A stretch of DNA of 64,000 nt from Poecilobothrus nobilitatus (taxonomy: Eukaryota; Arthropoda; Insecta; Diptera; Dolichopodidae), in the NCBI GenBank assembly GCA_947095535.1, contig OX352772.1, forward strand, positions 32,197,445 through 32,261,444. Direction: 5' to 3'. The notes beneath the pieces were generated by a model. It did no database searches. It saw only the letters and a program-made list of their open reading frames with translations, and had not been told where the DNA came from. A program made the translations under genes and the position numbers. This document shows positions 22,994 through 35,262 of the stretch, in pieces (the first letter of the stretch is position 1; every line of letters begins with the position of its first letter).

Positions 22994-23595
22994 AAACAAG
23001 GCAGAATGTAAAAGAGCAAAAGATTTTTAAGGGGGCACATTTCATTCAATAATAAAAAATTTTGAATTTATTGTGTCTTGCAGCAAAATGCACCTCTTAG
23101 AATTGTAAAATAAAAAAACATGTGAAAAATCAAGAGCTAATTTTAGGGAAACCCTATATAAATAAAAAAAATTATACAGTTGGAGTTTCCATTTTTGCGT
23201 TTTAATTTCAAAAAATGTTTACAGAAGCATAAGTTGCAAGTGTCTAAAAATAAAAACATTTTAAATTTCTTAAATATGGGAGAGGTAAAACAAAAATGGA
23301 GTAACTTATGCAAGTTATTTTTAAAGATTTTTTTTCTTTTAAAATTTTAAGGTTCTTCTATTTAAGTGTTGCGAAGATATAAAATAAGTAAGATTTTGCT
23401 TTTAAAATTTTATTTTTCCCATAATGGTAAATTTTAAAATATTGAAAATAACGGTAAATTTTAAAATAAATAAATTAATACTACAATATTATATTTTTAC
23501 GTGTATCACCAAATTCTCTATATAAAATTGAAGAAAGTATCTCTTGATTTTTAACAATTTTTATCTTTTTTTAAATTGTACATAATAAAAGGGCG
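22994..23595 (-). mobile_element. Family B Helentron-like fragment B4, head-to-head chimera
   Basis: It starts at AAACAAGGCAGAATGTAAAA, the family B 3' terminus read in reverse, and follows the minus orientation through recognisable B body phrases (GGTAAATTTTAAAAT, AAGTGTCTAAAAATA) to about 23485. From about 23490 to 23595 the matching orientation flips: TTTTTACGTGTAT and AATTGAAGAAAGTATCTCTTGATTTT read like the plus-strand copies B1 and B5. The 5' end with AGCACATTT and the TCCG block are absent. It is a truncated and rearranged copy. Confidence 0.55.
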
Positions 23596-24615
23596 ACTAG
23601 AAGACTGGCAAAAGACATATCAATGCAAACTGCCTGCAAACAAAAATAATTCAAGATAAAGCATTTTAACGCTTCAGAACAAGGAAAACCGATCCCCAAC
23701 CAAATTGTTAAAAAAGAAAAGGATTAATGTAATTATTATAAAATATTCTAAGTTTAGGAGTACAAATCATAACATATATATATGTATACTTAATTACTTA
23801 CTTATAATAAATCTGAGTTGAAATTATCAAATTATCATTGAAAGGTAAACATTTTTGTTTTTGTTTCTAAAATGATGTTAAAAAAGTTATTAATTTTTAA
23901 ATAATAGATATATATATATATATGTATGTAAATATTTACGTATATAAAATAAATTAATTCAATCACACAAAATTTTAAAATAAAAAAACGGAAGTCAAAT
24001 GCATCTACATTAACTTCCTATATTTTAGATTACAAATTAATTAAAAAAAAAAATTTATTATGTAAATGAATGTAATAAAACAATATTGTTTAATTTAAAT
24101 GAATATAATTACATTAATAAATTAAGTTTAAATTTAAATAACTAATTTAATTAATAATGTAAATTTTATTTGATAATAAATAATTATAATTGATATTTAA
24201 AAATTACATGTTAATTAAATTTATGCTTATGTTGAATTCCAAAAGAAAAATTCAAAAGAAAATTCTAACAAAATAGAATAAATATTTGTGTATAGTAATG
24301 GACTATGGACAAGAACAATACAATATGAATGAATAAGAATGTCCTATAATAAAGCAAAAAACCTAACCATTTTTTTTTAGAATTAAAGTCATAAGTGTCT
24401 TCTTTGAATGGTATAGCAATCCTTAAAATCTATGAGTAATTAGTAGTAATTTCGATTTGAGCAGTTTTATGATAGTATTCAATTAAAAGAGCTAAATAAA
24501 ATTAGGTTATATGTTGACACAGTTTCTTATTTAAAGAAATTATATTATTAATTACACCTACAATTTCCTTTAAATTAAAGTTTAAAAAGTCTAATGTCAT
24601 ATACATATATCAGAA
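23596..24615. other. A/T-rich spacer
   Basis: Simple TATATATGTATG stretches near 23775 and 23905. A slightly more complex piece at 23590-23720 gave no family match in any frame. Confidence 0.5.
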
Positions 24616-24616
24616 T

Positions 24617-24870
24617 AATTTAATTTTTTTTTTTGTGAATGGTAGGTGGAAATTCGCTGGAATTCTCTTTGGTTGTGTTTCATTTGAAGCAACCAAACGC
24701 CACCTTTCTTTTACACTGCCGTTTTTTTAGAGCCTCTTGTACAATGGAGATTTGGGAAAATAGAAATAAAAGAAATTGGGAGCTATGGGAAGTTAATGGA
24801 TGTTGGAAAGAGTGTTTAAAGGAAAGATGTTGATGTAGTTCTTATTTTAAAAGTTTTTGTTCAAAGGACT
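24617..24870 (-). mobile_element. Non-LTR retrotransposon 3'-UTR fragment (subfamily 1)
   Basis: Poly-T at 24620-24633 (a poly-A tail on the minus strand) is followed by GGTAGGTGGAAATTCGC, AATTCTCTTTGGTTGTG, AAGCAACCAAACGCCACC and a GATTTGGGAAAATAG...AAAGATGTTGATGTAGTTCTT stretch. These phrases align in order with the copies at 25862 and 55868. No coding part is left. The plus-strand frame at 24639-24833 is an antisense shadow of this segment. Confidence 0.6.
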
Positions 24871-25860
24871 TCTTAAATACAATCAAATTGAATAAACTAT
24901 ACGATATTCATATATATCTTATTTGCTTTGAAAAAATTTTAATTGTAAACATTTTTGTAGTATAGATTTGAATATATGTAATATTGTATACTTCTTTATA
25001 CATCTTAAAACTGAAATTTTCTAATAATCATAAGCTATTTAAAAATTAAAGTATTATAATAAAGACTAAAATAAATTAGGATTTTAATAATGTCAAACTG
25101 GTCATACCAATTTTTGTTATTGCAAATAAAAATTTTCTTATTTATACATAAATATCCTGAATACCATTATATCAGCTTTAATTTATAATCCGATCATTGA
25201 TCAATCTGTAATTTAAAAATACTTTTATTATCCATAAAAAGTATATAGAACTTTTTAGTAGTGCTCCTAAAAATATGCAAATTTAAAATCTCTGTTTTTT
25301 GTTTTTTTTTTCAAAATTTAGCAGAGAAGACAATGGCTATAAAATAAATAAATTCATCTTTTTATGCCAATTTATTAAATTTACCATTCATTCGACTATA
25401 TCTGATTTTAAAATCAATGTCGTAAAATTTTAAGATGAATAAAGAAAAAAAAGACCACAAAAAAAAATTATAAAAGAATGTTATAAAATTATTTTTATTT
25501 ATTTTTTATTTTAAAAGGATTTGTCAAAATAACAGTATCTAGGCAAAATAAATCAAAATTTTCTTAGTTATTTCTTCAATTTTTATGAAGGAAATTAATA
25601 TGATATGACCTTATATATTTTTATGTCGGTTATACATATTTGAAATAAAAATTGGTGACATTTTTTTTATTGAACATTAGATCATAAGAATTTTAGGAAT
25701 ACTAATTAATTATATGTAATTAATAAGATATCAAATAAATGAAGCACGACACCGATTGGGGCAGTCTCAATATTTTTCAATTTTATTTATGGGGAAAATA
25801 TAAAATAATAATAATAAAAATCAAATAACTTAACATTTTGTAATAAATATCCATGTAATC
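24871..25860. other. A/T-rich spacer
   Basis: No gene or repeat recognised. Confidence 0.5.
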
Positions 25861-25861
25861 C

Positions 25862-26320
25862 TTTGACATAATTTTTTTTTTTTTCGACGGTTGGTGGAAA
25901 ACTCGAAAGTCACCAAGAGGAACTGCACTTGCTTCCTCAAGATAGTGTTGGACTTTAACTAACCAAAACCACCCCCTTTTTAAAACCAAACTTTAGGATG
26001 GAACCTTTAATACGAATGTACAGTTTGGTTTTTGGGATAGGGATGTGGGAAGGATAATTGGGGAAATTGGCATTGGGAAATCTGGATTATAGGTAGGGAT
26101 AGGTAAGAAAATTTGTAGGGGCGTTTTGAAGAAAGATGTTAATGTTTTTCTTAAACTTAAGTAAATCGTACACATATGAATTACCAACCTTAGGGAACAC
26201 ATGCGATGGTATATGGTTCCACAAACGGGACGTGCGCATGACAAACGAATTTCCATTGGCTGTATTTCGCCATCTTGATAACTCAACATAGTAGCGATGA
26301 GCATCTGTTGCCCTCTAAAA
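25862..26320 (-). mobile_element. 5'-truncated non-LTR retrotransposon (subfamily 1), copy 1
   Basis: On the minus strand this runs from the last part of a reverse transcriptase ORF (26320) through a 3' UTR to a poly-A tail (poly-T at 25870-25883). It is nearly identical by eye to 55868-56340 over more than 400 bp. The product end is the WRNT...NSFVMHTSRLWNHIP region. Here it is split by a small frameshift, so the annotated 103-codon frame (25993-26304) starts out of register (LSYQDGEIQPMEIRLSCARP is the wrong-frame translation) and ends with PISPIILPTSLSQKPNCTF. Both copies are truncated near the same codon, about 26316 and 56300-56340. Confidence 0.75.
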
Positions 26321-26402
26321 TGCTCTATAAAATGTAATCTTCATTTTCTTCATTAAAAGTTTGTCTAAATAAAAATATATTTAAATATAAAACTAAAAGT
26401 TG

Positions 26403-26920
26403 AAGGCGCACCTTTTCAAAAAGACAAAAAGGCGTTTTTACTTTTAAAAAAATTTGTGTAGGTGGATAAATTATAGCAATCAAAAATAGCACATTTTCAA
26501 TTTTTGACTCTTAATATCTCCTAAGGGACATTTTCTTAAGTAACTTATGTTATGTTGTTCTATTTTTTACCTCTCAAAATTTAAAGGTTCTAGAAGCTTT
26601 GCGGAAGCTAAACAAATATCCTTCGGTTTGGGGTGTATAGACTGACAAAATGTTATGTAGACAATGCATAAAAACATTTGCAAATTTGCCATTTTCAAAC
26701 TTTGAAGGCCTGTAGCTTCTTAATGGATGGAGCTATATAAAAAATATGTTCCATAAAATTTAAGTTTTTATGAGACAATTTGGGAAATTGAAATTGCTCT
26801 AGCTTTAACGGTGTAAAAATTTTATGAACTAAAAATAAACAAACAGATTGGCGAACAAATAAGCAGAATGAACCTAATAAGTAAATTTATTAAATCTTTT
26901 TTTTGAAAAATGTGCTTAAA
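26403..26920 (-). mobile_element. Family B Helentron-like element, copy B6 (decayed)
   Basis: The minus-strand 5' end is recognisable as AAGCACATTTTTCAAAA (26903-26917). Body phrases include GTAGCTTCTTAATGGATGGAGCTA (26711-26734), close to GTAGCTCCTTAATGGATGGGGCTA of B2, and TTTTTGACTCTTAATATCTCC. The TCCG block is lost and the 3' end (AAGGCGCACCTTTT near 26405) is degenerate. It lies about 80 bp beyond the retrotransposon copy at 25862-26320. Confidence 0.6.
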
Positions 26921-27647
26921 ATAATTCATAAATGTTCAACTTTTTCTCATTAATATATCAATATATATCAATCGATCAATATTCTCATTAATAATTTTTT
27001 TATTTATTGTATTTTTTAATAGTTTGAGATCCTTTCAATTAATTGAGGTTTTCCAATCGATTAAAAGTTACAACACTTTTAATAAATTTTCTCTTACAGT
27101 CTTAATGAGTCAAAAAAATTAAAAATGATTCTCCTTATTTATATGAAGTCCTCTTTTATTAAATCTATTTTTATTATGTTGCTGTGAGTTCTTCCTACTT
27201 TTTAAAAAAGTGTTGTTCTGTGTTGTCCTGCATTTATTTGTATGTATGGATCATTTTTATAGTGTATTTACATTTAATTGAATATTTGTAATTAAAAAGT
27301 GATGGTACTTGTAATTGTATACATAAAAAATAAATGTCCTATGCCATAAAATTGAAGAGGTTTTAATTTTTTTTGTATAAAATGGTAGAAAAATGTAAAT
27401 GTGATATTTTACAATTTTAATTATGATTATTTAAGATGACATTTGTTTGTTCACATAAATATTACCTTTTGAAGTACGTTTAATAAATTTATTTGTTTTG
27501 AAGGTAAGGTAATTTTAAAACAATATAATTATAATTAGTGGTAACTTAATATTTTTTTTTAATGAATGAAATTTAAGACTTTTATTTAATTACTAATTTT
27601 TATTTGGGTGTTTTTTTTTTAATAAAAAGGTTAAAAAACTACCTTGA
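26921..27647. other. A/T-rich spacer
   Basis: No gene or repeat recognised. Confidence 0.5.
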
Positions 27648-27660
27648 ATGAGATTGATTA

Positions 27661-27839
27661 ATGCATTTGTCTGCCACATAAATGTGACCAGGAAATTACA
27701 CAGCCTTTCCTGTTCAGGGGCGGCTGTAAATGTCGTAAGGGGGAATAACTCTTACGACGTGTGTAGGATTCGAATCCGCACTCCCTCGGTGTTTACAGCA
27801 TATTTTATACGCTCTTACCCATTAGGCCACCGAGGCCTC
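27661..27839 (-). mobile_element. tRNA-derived SINE, type 1, full-length copy (179 bp)
   Basis: On the minus strand the head TGAGGCCTCGG leads into a pol III A box TGGCCTAATGGGTAAGAG (about 27813-27830) and a B box GGATTCGAATCC (about 27767-27778), the two internal promoter elements of tRNA genes. The body contains a strong hairpin GTCGTAAG...CTTACGAC (27733-27760) and CTGAACAGGAAAGGCTGTG. It ends ...AATGCAT without a long poly-A. A perfect 13-bp duplication ATGAGATTGATTA flanks it (27648-27660 and 27840-27852). The plus-strand frame at 27648-27905 is an antisense shadow. Confidence 0.88.
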
Positions 27840-27852
27840 ATGAGATTGATTA

Positions 27853-28267
27853 GATTTTTAATTGTAAATTTTAACAAAAAAAATTTGTTCGAATTTTTTC
27901 TCTAAGTACTTTCGATATTGAATAAGTTATTTTTCGCGTACATTCATAATTTTGCAGTACAATTTTGTGTTTTCTTTCCTATAAATTCTTGTTAATCTTG
28001 TAATAATTAAAATTGACAGCGAGTACAAGAAAGCAATTTACAATTTTGTCTTTTAAAATTTATTTAAAATTTAACTTTCAAATAAAAAAAAGTTTGTAGT
28101 TGCATAAAAACGTCAATATATATCGTAAGGTTTATTCTAGGAAAGATTCAATGCAAATCCTTTTTTTTTAATTTATTTTTAATTAAATTATTATTATGTA
28201 CATATGGACATGTATAAAATTAGAGGGCAGTTTTTAGAGGTATGTTCTCTTTATTCGAATTAAGTTT
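27853..28267. other. A/T-rich spacer
   Basis: No gene or repeat recognised. Confidence 0.5.
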
Positions 28268-28560
28268 TTTTAGATTTTTTTTTTTCTAAGGAAGATCTTG
28301 CCAAGACATCAAGAATTCCCACTTGGTAGTGTCAGATTCTTACTGACTAAACCCATTTTCTCCTTTAGCCAATATAATGGGATGAAACCCCTATATGTCT
28401 ACGTAGTATATTACCTAGAAATCAGGGATAGGAAAGGATCGGATAAGGATGCGGAAACATTGAATTGGGAGTGGGACAGTAAGGGAAGAATGAATCCGTT
28501 TACTATTATTACTATTTTGCTAACTGGAGTCGCTATACTTTGAGTCCAAATTTCTACATT
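28268..28560 (-). mobile_element. Non-LTR retrotransposon 3' end fragment (subfamily 2), copy 1
   Basis: Poly-T (28278-28285) is followed by CAAGACATCAAGAATTCCCA, GGTAGTGTCAGATTCTTAC, TGACTAAACCCA, ATAATGGGATGAAACCCC, GTAGTATATTACCTAG and TTTACTATTATTACTATTTTG. All recur in order at 40605-40860, and part recurs inverted at 6326-6452. The orientation is inferred from the T-rich start being an inverted poly-A tail. The plus-strand 81-codon frame here (28298-28543) is antisense to the element. Confidence 0.6.
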
Positions 28561-31170
28561 CGTATATTATCTTGAAAAAAAAAACCAATTAAATTTATCA
28601 TATTTTATTTTAATATGATTATCGATTATTAACTGAATCAAATAATATTAAAAAAGCCGAAAGACACCAACCAGGCGTTTAATTTTAGAAGTGCAAAGCC
28701 TATTGCAAAAAAAAAAACAGATTTCTCTTGATAAAATTTTGATTAACTTCTCAGATAATTATAATGCATATTTATAAAGCAAGCTTTATGTTGCTTGATT
28801 TGAAGCCTCAAGTCCCCGTATCTTTATATTGTATTTTGATGATTATTTAAAAATTTTCATACCAAAAACATTCAATTAATTAAAAACACCACTGTTTTAA
28901 AACTCAAAAGATAAAAATAAAAATAGTTTTTTTTTATTTATATTTGTTTGTATAAATATTCAATTTTCCGACATAGAATTAAAAAAAAAATCATTTCTTT
29001 AATTTTGAATAAATTAAAAATCCTTGCCATAATTATGGTTATTAAGGATATTTCTTAAAAAAAATATAAATTGTATTCTGTTTACACAGTCTAAAGGTTA
29101 TTATTTGATGTTATTTATAATTTTTGTATATATACAGAATATATTAAGTCTTGTTTCACACATTTTCTATTTAAATAATTTTTCGTTTTTACGACATTAA
29201 GTGTCCCTTATCCTTTGATGCTTGTCCTTTAATTAGTACTAAATAATTTTGAAAGAATATGAGTATATTTAGCATATTTTTCTAAATAATCTTTAGATAC
29301 ACAAGCGTCCCCAACAAATTTATCATATTTTTATATTGCTGAAACGCTCATATTAATAATTTTTAACTATTTTGGAAACGAAGACTAAAAATAAAATTGA
29401 GATTAATTTTATATAGCATGGTTAATTATATTTGCAAAGATTTAGAAAAAAAAAAAACCCAATTATGCACTTAATTAAGATCTTAGCTTACATAAAAAAA
29501 AAAAAAAATCTCGAATTCTAAAAAAAAATTCCAAAATTAAAATTCTTAGTAATGCTTTTTACTAGATATAAGCAATCAATCCATTTACCAATTTTCATCT
29601 TGTTTTTATCTTAAATTAATTATCTTAATAAATAATAATAAAAATAAAATTCTCTTGAAATTTAAGTGATAAATTATTATTAAAGTAAATAACAAGAAAA
29701 TTATTAATTTTTATTATGACGTTTATTCTTTTATTATTTGTTGTTGTTTTTTTTTACTTTAATTCTCTTAAAGTTTAGTAAAGTTCATTAATCATTTGTT
29801 TTTTTTTTTATGTCAATAAAAAATTTTCTTTCTTCTTTTTTCCATAGTTAATTGCTAAAAATTTAATTCTTTCAACACTTTCTACCTAAGTTAAAGTATT
29901 ATGTATTATTAAAAAATAGAAGATAAAAAATTAACGTTGTTCATTAAAACAATGGGATGTGAGAAGAATAGAGCTCAAAATTTAAATGTTGGTATAATTT
30001 TAGATTGATTCAGAAGCTAAAAATTTGATCATTAAAACTGTAGAATGTCAGAAGAAAGAAATTCAAAATTTAAATGTTAGAATAAGTTAAAGTTGGTTCG
30101 GTGCCAAATATGATTAAGATATAGATAAAAGGTGTCAATAATAAATTTAAAATTTTCTTTTTCACTATATTTCTATGATAAAAATATACTAAATGTATGA
30201 TAAAAATGTTAATTTTCTATACTACATCAGTTAGTATAGGTTAGGTTATTTTGCTCAGAATATTAGGCTTATTGTGTATTATATTACTATAATTTATATA
30301 CAACATCTGTCTATAATTTTGTTTATCTTTTTAACGACAGCTTTCGTTTTAAATTCATTCTAGATTCATCAATGGTTTAATTCAATAGTCCGCCACCTTT
30401 TACCCTTAATTTGTTCTTCGTTTCACCTTGTACAGGAAATTCTAAGTAAAAATTTGGCAAAAATGTATAATCTACATACTATATACTGCTGTACACTACA
30501 TATATATTTTAAAACCGATTTTAGGAATATTTATAGTTATAGTTGAGGGAAAGACAGATGTGAAAAATGATTTAGAATATTTTAAATATTAACCCTTATT
30601 CTGAAAAATTATAAAACGACTTTAATTAATAAAAATTAAAAAATGTCTTCAATATTTAAAATGGTAAAATAAATATAATTATAAAATGGATAAGTAAATA
30701 TTGTAGATGTTAATTATATTTTTGGAAGTTAACATTTTTTATTTTCTATAATAAAAAAAAAAAGCTTGTTATGATTTATAAAAATATGTCTAACTGCGTT
30801 TATATTTATAGAATTTTTACTTTAGAGGACAGGAGAGTTGAAGCATTTCTAATTAAAAATAAAAACCCTCATCATTTACACAAATATTTTATTTCTACAT
30901 CATGAGGGTAGAAACATTAAAGATTTTTAAAGATTTAAAAGAATTTTAATACAACTTTGATGAATTAAAGTTAATGAAAGTTTGTGTACTAGTTTATGTA
31001 AAAAAATTGGGCTATTATAAAATTAAGCCGTTGTAAAGATAAACATGGTTAACAAAACTATTTAAAATACATATCTTTTTACATAGATTTAAAAGTTTTC
31101 AGGCAACATACAAATATTATTTGTGTTGAATAAAATTAAAAATTTAAAAAGTTGTAAATTATTTCACCAT
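28561..31170. other. 2.6-kb A/T-rich spacer
   Basis: The interval 29935-30130 contains two loosely similar ~80-bp stretches (AAACAATGGGATGTGAGAAGAATAG... at 29945 and AAACTGTAGAATGTCAGAAGAAAG... at 30035, each followed by CTCAAAATTTAAATGTTnGnATAA), a weak two-copy tandem repeat. No coding frame or other family was recognised. Confidence 0.45.
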
Positions 31171-31173
31171 ATA

Positions 31174-31652
31174 CCCAAGTAACATTTCTAAAAGCTACTA
31201 ACATTTCTAAAGCGGTAGAATAGAATACAAAGCTCTCTATATTATCGTTTTCCTAACATCTTTTTAGGTCTATTATCATGTGCTCTATTTTAAATTTACA
31301 CATGTAAAAATATAACTAAGAGAATAAATACCAGCTGTTACCACTGTTTACCAACACAGCTGTTACCACTGTTTGTCAACACAGCGCTCTAAATGAGAAT
31401 ATGTTTAGAATTTTTAGAAGGTTATCGTATCCATCTTATACGAAGCTAAGCGTTCTTATAAAGTGTAATCAAACCCTTATGTTGTTTAGGAAAAACCATT
31501 AATAGATTGTTGTACAAGCGACCATTTTACTGCTAAATACCTATACAAGAGTTTTGAGAGCACTTTTAGAGCATTAATATAAACTACCAGCTCCATAAAG
31601 GCGCTTTCAAATCACTTTTGAGGAATATTGTAGGACTGAAACAGTTACTTGG
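31174..31652. mobile_element. Candidate MITE with short terminal inverted repeats
   Basis: The left end CCCAAGTAACATTTC and the right end GTTACTTGG (to 31652) are inverted matches over nine bases (CCAAGTAAC). The interval is about 480 bp and somewhat less A/T-biased than its surroundings. Inside, ACAGCTGTTACCACTGTTT is present twice in tandem (31332-31384). No target duplication was identified and a nine-base match can arise by chance, so this is tentative. Confidence 0.35.
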
Positions 31653-32936
31653 ATAGAAATTATGCAATGAAACATTCACTTAGAGCATCAGTTTAAAATT
31701 ATATAATTTTTGGCAAAGTAAATGAATTAAAATCGAATTTTTATATATTATAACACCCATAAGTTCTCGATAATCTAAGATAATCTTGCTAATCTTACGT
31801 AAGTACATGTTAAAATCTTAACTATTGTATAGTTTACGGCAAAAATTTTATAAACCCTAATTTTCATTTTATCAAACTTTTAACATAATATTGTAATAGA
31901 ATAACAGAGCCTGCTTTTCGGTATCCCCCTGTTTTTGACTGAAGCTGTGTACAACACCGATATCATAAATTTATCGGAAATTTATTTTTTAATTTGAAGT
32001 GAATGATTCGTTTGTTTCACTTTGAATTATTCAGTTTTAAATCATTAAAATTGAACACTTTTAAAAAAATGTCTGCTTTGTTCTCATTGTCTGGTGTCTT
32101 TAAGAACAAAAGAAGAACAGCTAGTACATTTCAATTATTATTTTTAAAAATCCTTAAGAAATAATATAAAAGTACAATTATCCTTTTTAGCTACAATAAG
32201 TAAATTCTACAGAAAATTCTTGTAAAAACAAAACATCTAACCGGAAAACAGATGGAGAAGGCGTGAAGAAATTTAAGACAATAAAATTACATGACCAATT
32301 TTCAAAATGAAAATCTCTTTCATGGTTCTTCTTTTTATTCTACTCCATGTAGTTGCATAGGAAATTTATATACATATCTCATAATAAAGTAAAGTTATTA
32401 CATTTACATTTACAAAAAAAAAACCTGCCTATATTGTGTTCCATCTGTATTATAGTCATAAGCTTTTACTGAGCGCACGTCAGTCTATATTTAGTTTTTC
32501 AAAATCTAATAAAGAGTATAGTTAGTTAGTTTTTTGTTACATTTGGTAAGTCATTGAACTTCAATAATACTTTTTACACACAGGTTATAGATAGGTTATG
32601 AGTGCTATAATCAATTGGTTTTTTTTCAGCGTATAATTTAAATAAAATTCAAGTGATTATTTATTTTAACAGTGTCAGTTTATTGTAACAGTGTTATTTA
32701 TTTTAACAGTTATTTTCTTAAGGGGTAACCTTTCTTTTATTTCCTTAGCTTGGGCATATCTAGTACAATTATTGATAAGATCTAAAGATTTTAAAATTAA
32801 ATTAATACAGGTTTCTTATGCTTACATGAATTTATGCGCCAAAACATTGTCGCCTCACAATAAAGTGAAAAATGCTTCGGAGTCTATACAGGATTTGGGC
32901 AAATTTTTCATTTTCGCATATTTTGTGGTCTCTTTT
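31653..32936. other. A/T-rich spacer
   Basis: A short direct repeat TTATTTTAACAGT occurs around 32660-32712. The 92-codon frame at 32691-32969 runs into Helentron-like C1 and has no family motif. Confidence 0.45.
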
Positions 32937-33862
32937 TATACCCTACACCTAAAGTATACGCTATATTAAATTTGGTATATGGTGTTTGCAAACAGCAAAA
33001 GAAAGCAAGTTAGATATGGACATGTATATGTATATTCTTAACCAGTGTTATCTCCTGAGGCGACTTAACGATGTCCGTCCGTACGTCCGTTACTCCGTCC
33101 CTTTACACGATAACTCAAAAACTAATAAAGCTATGGTTATGAAATTTTTATTACTAATTACGAAAGAAAGGCGGGGATTACAACTGGGAAAAATCAGTCA
33201 GGCGGTTCGGATTTTGGAAACTTTTAACGAGCCCAAGAACAAACTGTATATCTCTAAAATCCATAAATATAGAACCTTTAAATTTGGTTCATGAGTATTC
33301 TGTATATTCCTGATATTTGAGATGGTTTGGACCGGTTCGGATTTTGGAAGCTTCCGAACTAATCAAAGAGCAAATGAGCATAACTCCAAAATCAATAAAA
33401 ATAGAACCTTTAGTATTGATGCAAGGGTGTTCTGTAATGTTTCCCCTATGCCTCTGAAATTTGAGATACATTGGAATGGTGGTTCGGATAACTGGAACAA
33501 GCCTTCCATGGTCTAACAAGCATATCTTTGAAATTAATAAAGATAGAAACTTGAAATTTTGTGCAAGGCATATCTTCGAAACTAATAAAGATAGACCCTT
33601 GCCATTTTGCACAAGGATGCTCTATTATATTTTCTTTTGAGGTGAAGAGAAATGGCGGTTCGGGTAGCTGTCAGATGCATTCTAAACTTTAATAAACATA
33701 TTATCTCCGAAACTAATAAAGAAAGAAAATTAAAAGTTTATACAAATTGAATAAAGGAAACAGAGTTGAATAAAGGGGATAGAGAAGATGGTTGGCAGCA
33801 GATTTTTCAGGTATAAGGTAAAAATAAGTCGGTTGCATCAACTTACTTTTACCTTTTATCAT
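32937..33862 (+). mobile_element. Helentron/DINE-1-like element, family C, copy C1
   Basis: It starts TATACCCTACACCTAAAG, has the GTCCGTCCGTACGTCCG microsatellite block (33072-33100) followed by ACGATAACTCAAAAACTAA, and ends with a decayed inverted motif AGGTATAAGGTA. It is closed by a hairpin AAGTCGGTTGCATCAACTT (33826-33844). About four degenerate copies of the ~146-bp unit that is amplified in C2 are visible (GGTTCGGATTTTGGAA phrases near 33203 and 33334, weaker ones near 33480 and 33655). The short frames 32986-33294, 33289-33612 and 33322-33516 translate these repeats on either strand and are not genes. Confidence 0.75.
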
Positions 33863-34846
33863 TTTTAATTTGGCTCATAATTCAATACAAAAGCTTGTAT
33901 AAACTATGCAACCAAACTACTTGTATAAACTTGTAAAGAAATATAAACTATATTTTTTGAGATGTAAATTCGCGGAATCGCAACGAGCTCTAAAACAAAA
34001 TTTTCGTGAAAGTAATTATTTTTTTTTATTTAATGCTTTGGAATCTAACAAAAAACGATAAGTTATTTTAATTTTTCTTTTTTTTATGAATTGATTTACT
34101 AAAACTTTTATCCAACTTCCAATTTTTTTTGAAACCTTAGGGTATTTGAAACAATAGATAATAAATACTCATCAATTTAAAAATTTCTTGAAAAGCATTC
34201 TCTTCTTTATTATTATTTAAAATTGAATAGTTTTGGTTGATTCGTTGAAAATTTAAATTGACTTTTAAATATATTCTTTTTAAGAACCTAATTGAAATTC
34301 AAAACTCGAAATACTTTGAGAAATTGTTGTTAGGTATTAGGTAAATTGAGATCCTTTAATTTGATGTGAAAAATTTGGTTTTTTAGTCATGTTTGAGTTT
34401 CGTTATTTATTTTTTGCTTTTTTTTTTTGTTCAATTCACGAATTACCTGAAGAATTTTGAAAATTGAAATGTGGAAAAAAAAGTGAAATTTGCTTTGAAT
34501 TGAAAAATTTTATTTTGTCTTATTTTAGGATTTTGGATACTTTTAACAAAACAATTTAAAATGTAAGCATTTAAATATGTAAATCTTTTAATTAACTTGA
34601 TATTTAAAAACGATTGTTTGAAATCATGACTTCTCCTTTTAGTAAATAAATCGAATGCGTAGCATTATTATTAGATGAAGAGTTTTAAAAAAAAAAATAA
34701 TAGATTTAATTTGAAAAGAATCAAGATTAGATTAAATCTGTTTCCTTTTACATTTTGCTAATTAAAATAAATTAGAAAATGAAATAAAATTTTAGGTATA
34801 TGATTCTGTAAATTTTCATTGAATTTTAATTTAACTAAGCTATTCT
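33863..34846. other. A/T-rich spacer
   Basis: No gene or repeat recognised. Confidence 0.5.
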
Positions 34847-35029
34847 GTCTAATCGGTGAGGTGAAATAACCCCCGACACAATAATGCCAAAGAGCGTTAA
34901 TGCACCCCGCAACAAATGTGAAATAAGACCTTAAATTTCTTCTCAAAAGTGAAATAATGCCCTCCTTAAAAGTGAAATAAAAGCGAATTAACTTCGATTT
35001 TAAAAATTAATTAACTTCGACAAAAAATT

Positions 35030-35262
35030 TGACAAAAATTTGGATGCATAAAGAGGGTTACTCCCTTTTTCGAAATATATATATATACTCTGGAAAAGGG
35101 GGCAACTCTAGTTTTGTGACCAACTCTAAAATCATTCCAAATTTCTTTTTTCCTAGAAATTCTTTTTATATATTTAACATGTAACTAAAAATTAGTTAAT
35201 TTGGAAGGATGTTAGAGTTGGATGCATAAAGAGGATTGCTCCCTTTTCCATATAACAATACA
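35030..35262. repeat. Inverted-repeat cluster inside the TIR element
   Basis: TGGATGCATAAAGAGG(G/A)TT(A/G)CTCCC occurs twice in direct orientation (35041 and 35220). Between them lies CTGGAAAAGGGGGCAACTC...CCAACTCTAAAATCATTCCAAAT (35091-35144), the inverse of the right-hand copy with its upstream AATTTGGAAGGATGTTAGAGTTGG. The result can fold into alternative hairpins. It may be a small MITE or part of the host element's own structure. Confidence 0.55.

Noticed and set aside
24639..24833. 64-codon plus-strand frame with Trp/Cys content
   Set aside because: Antisense to a retroelement 3'-UTR fragment. Homologous copies do not keep this frame open.
25993..26304. Taking this frame at face value as a protein-coding gene
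   Set aside because: Comparison with 55988-56332 shows its first third is in the wrong register because of a frameshift. It is a retroelement remnant.
27648..27905. 85-codon plus-strand frame
   Set aside because: Antisense to the SINE and its flanks, starting in the target duplication.
28298..28543. 81-codon plus-strand frame
   Set aside because: Antisense to the subfamily 2 retroelement end. The matching segment at 40605-40860 does not preserve the frame.
33289..33612. 107-codon minus frame overlapping a 64-codon plus frame
   Set aside because: Both lie inside Helentron-like C1 and translate its degenerate 146-bp-type units.
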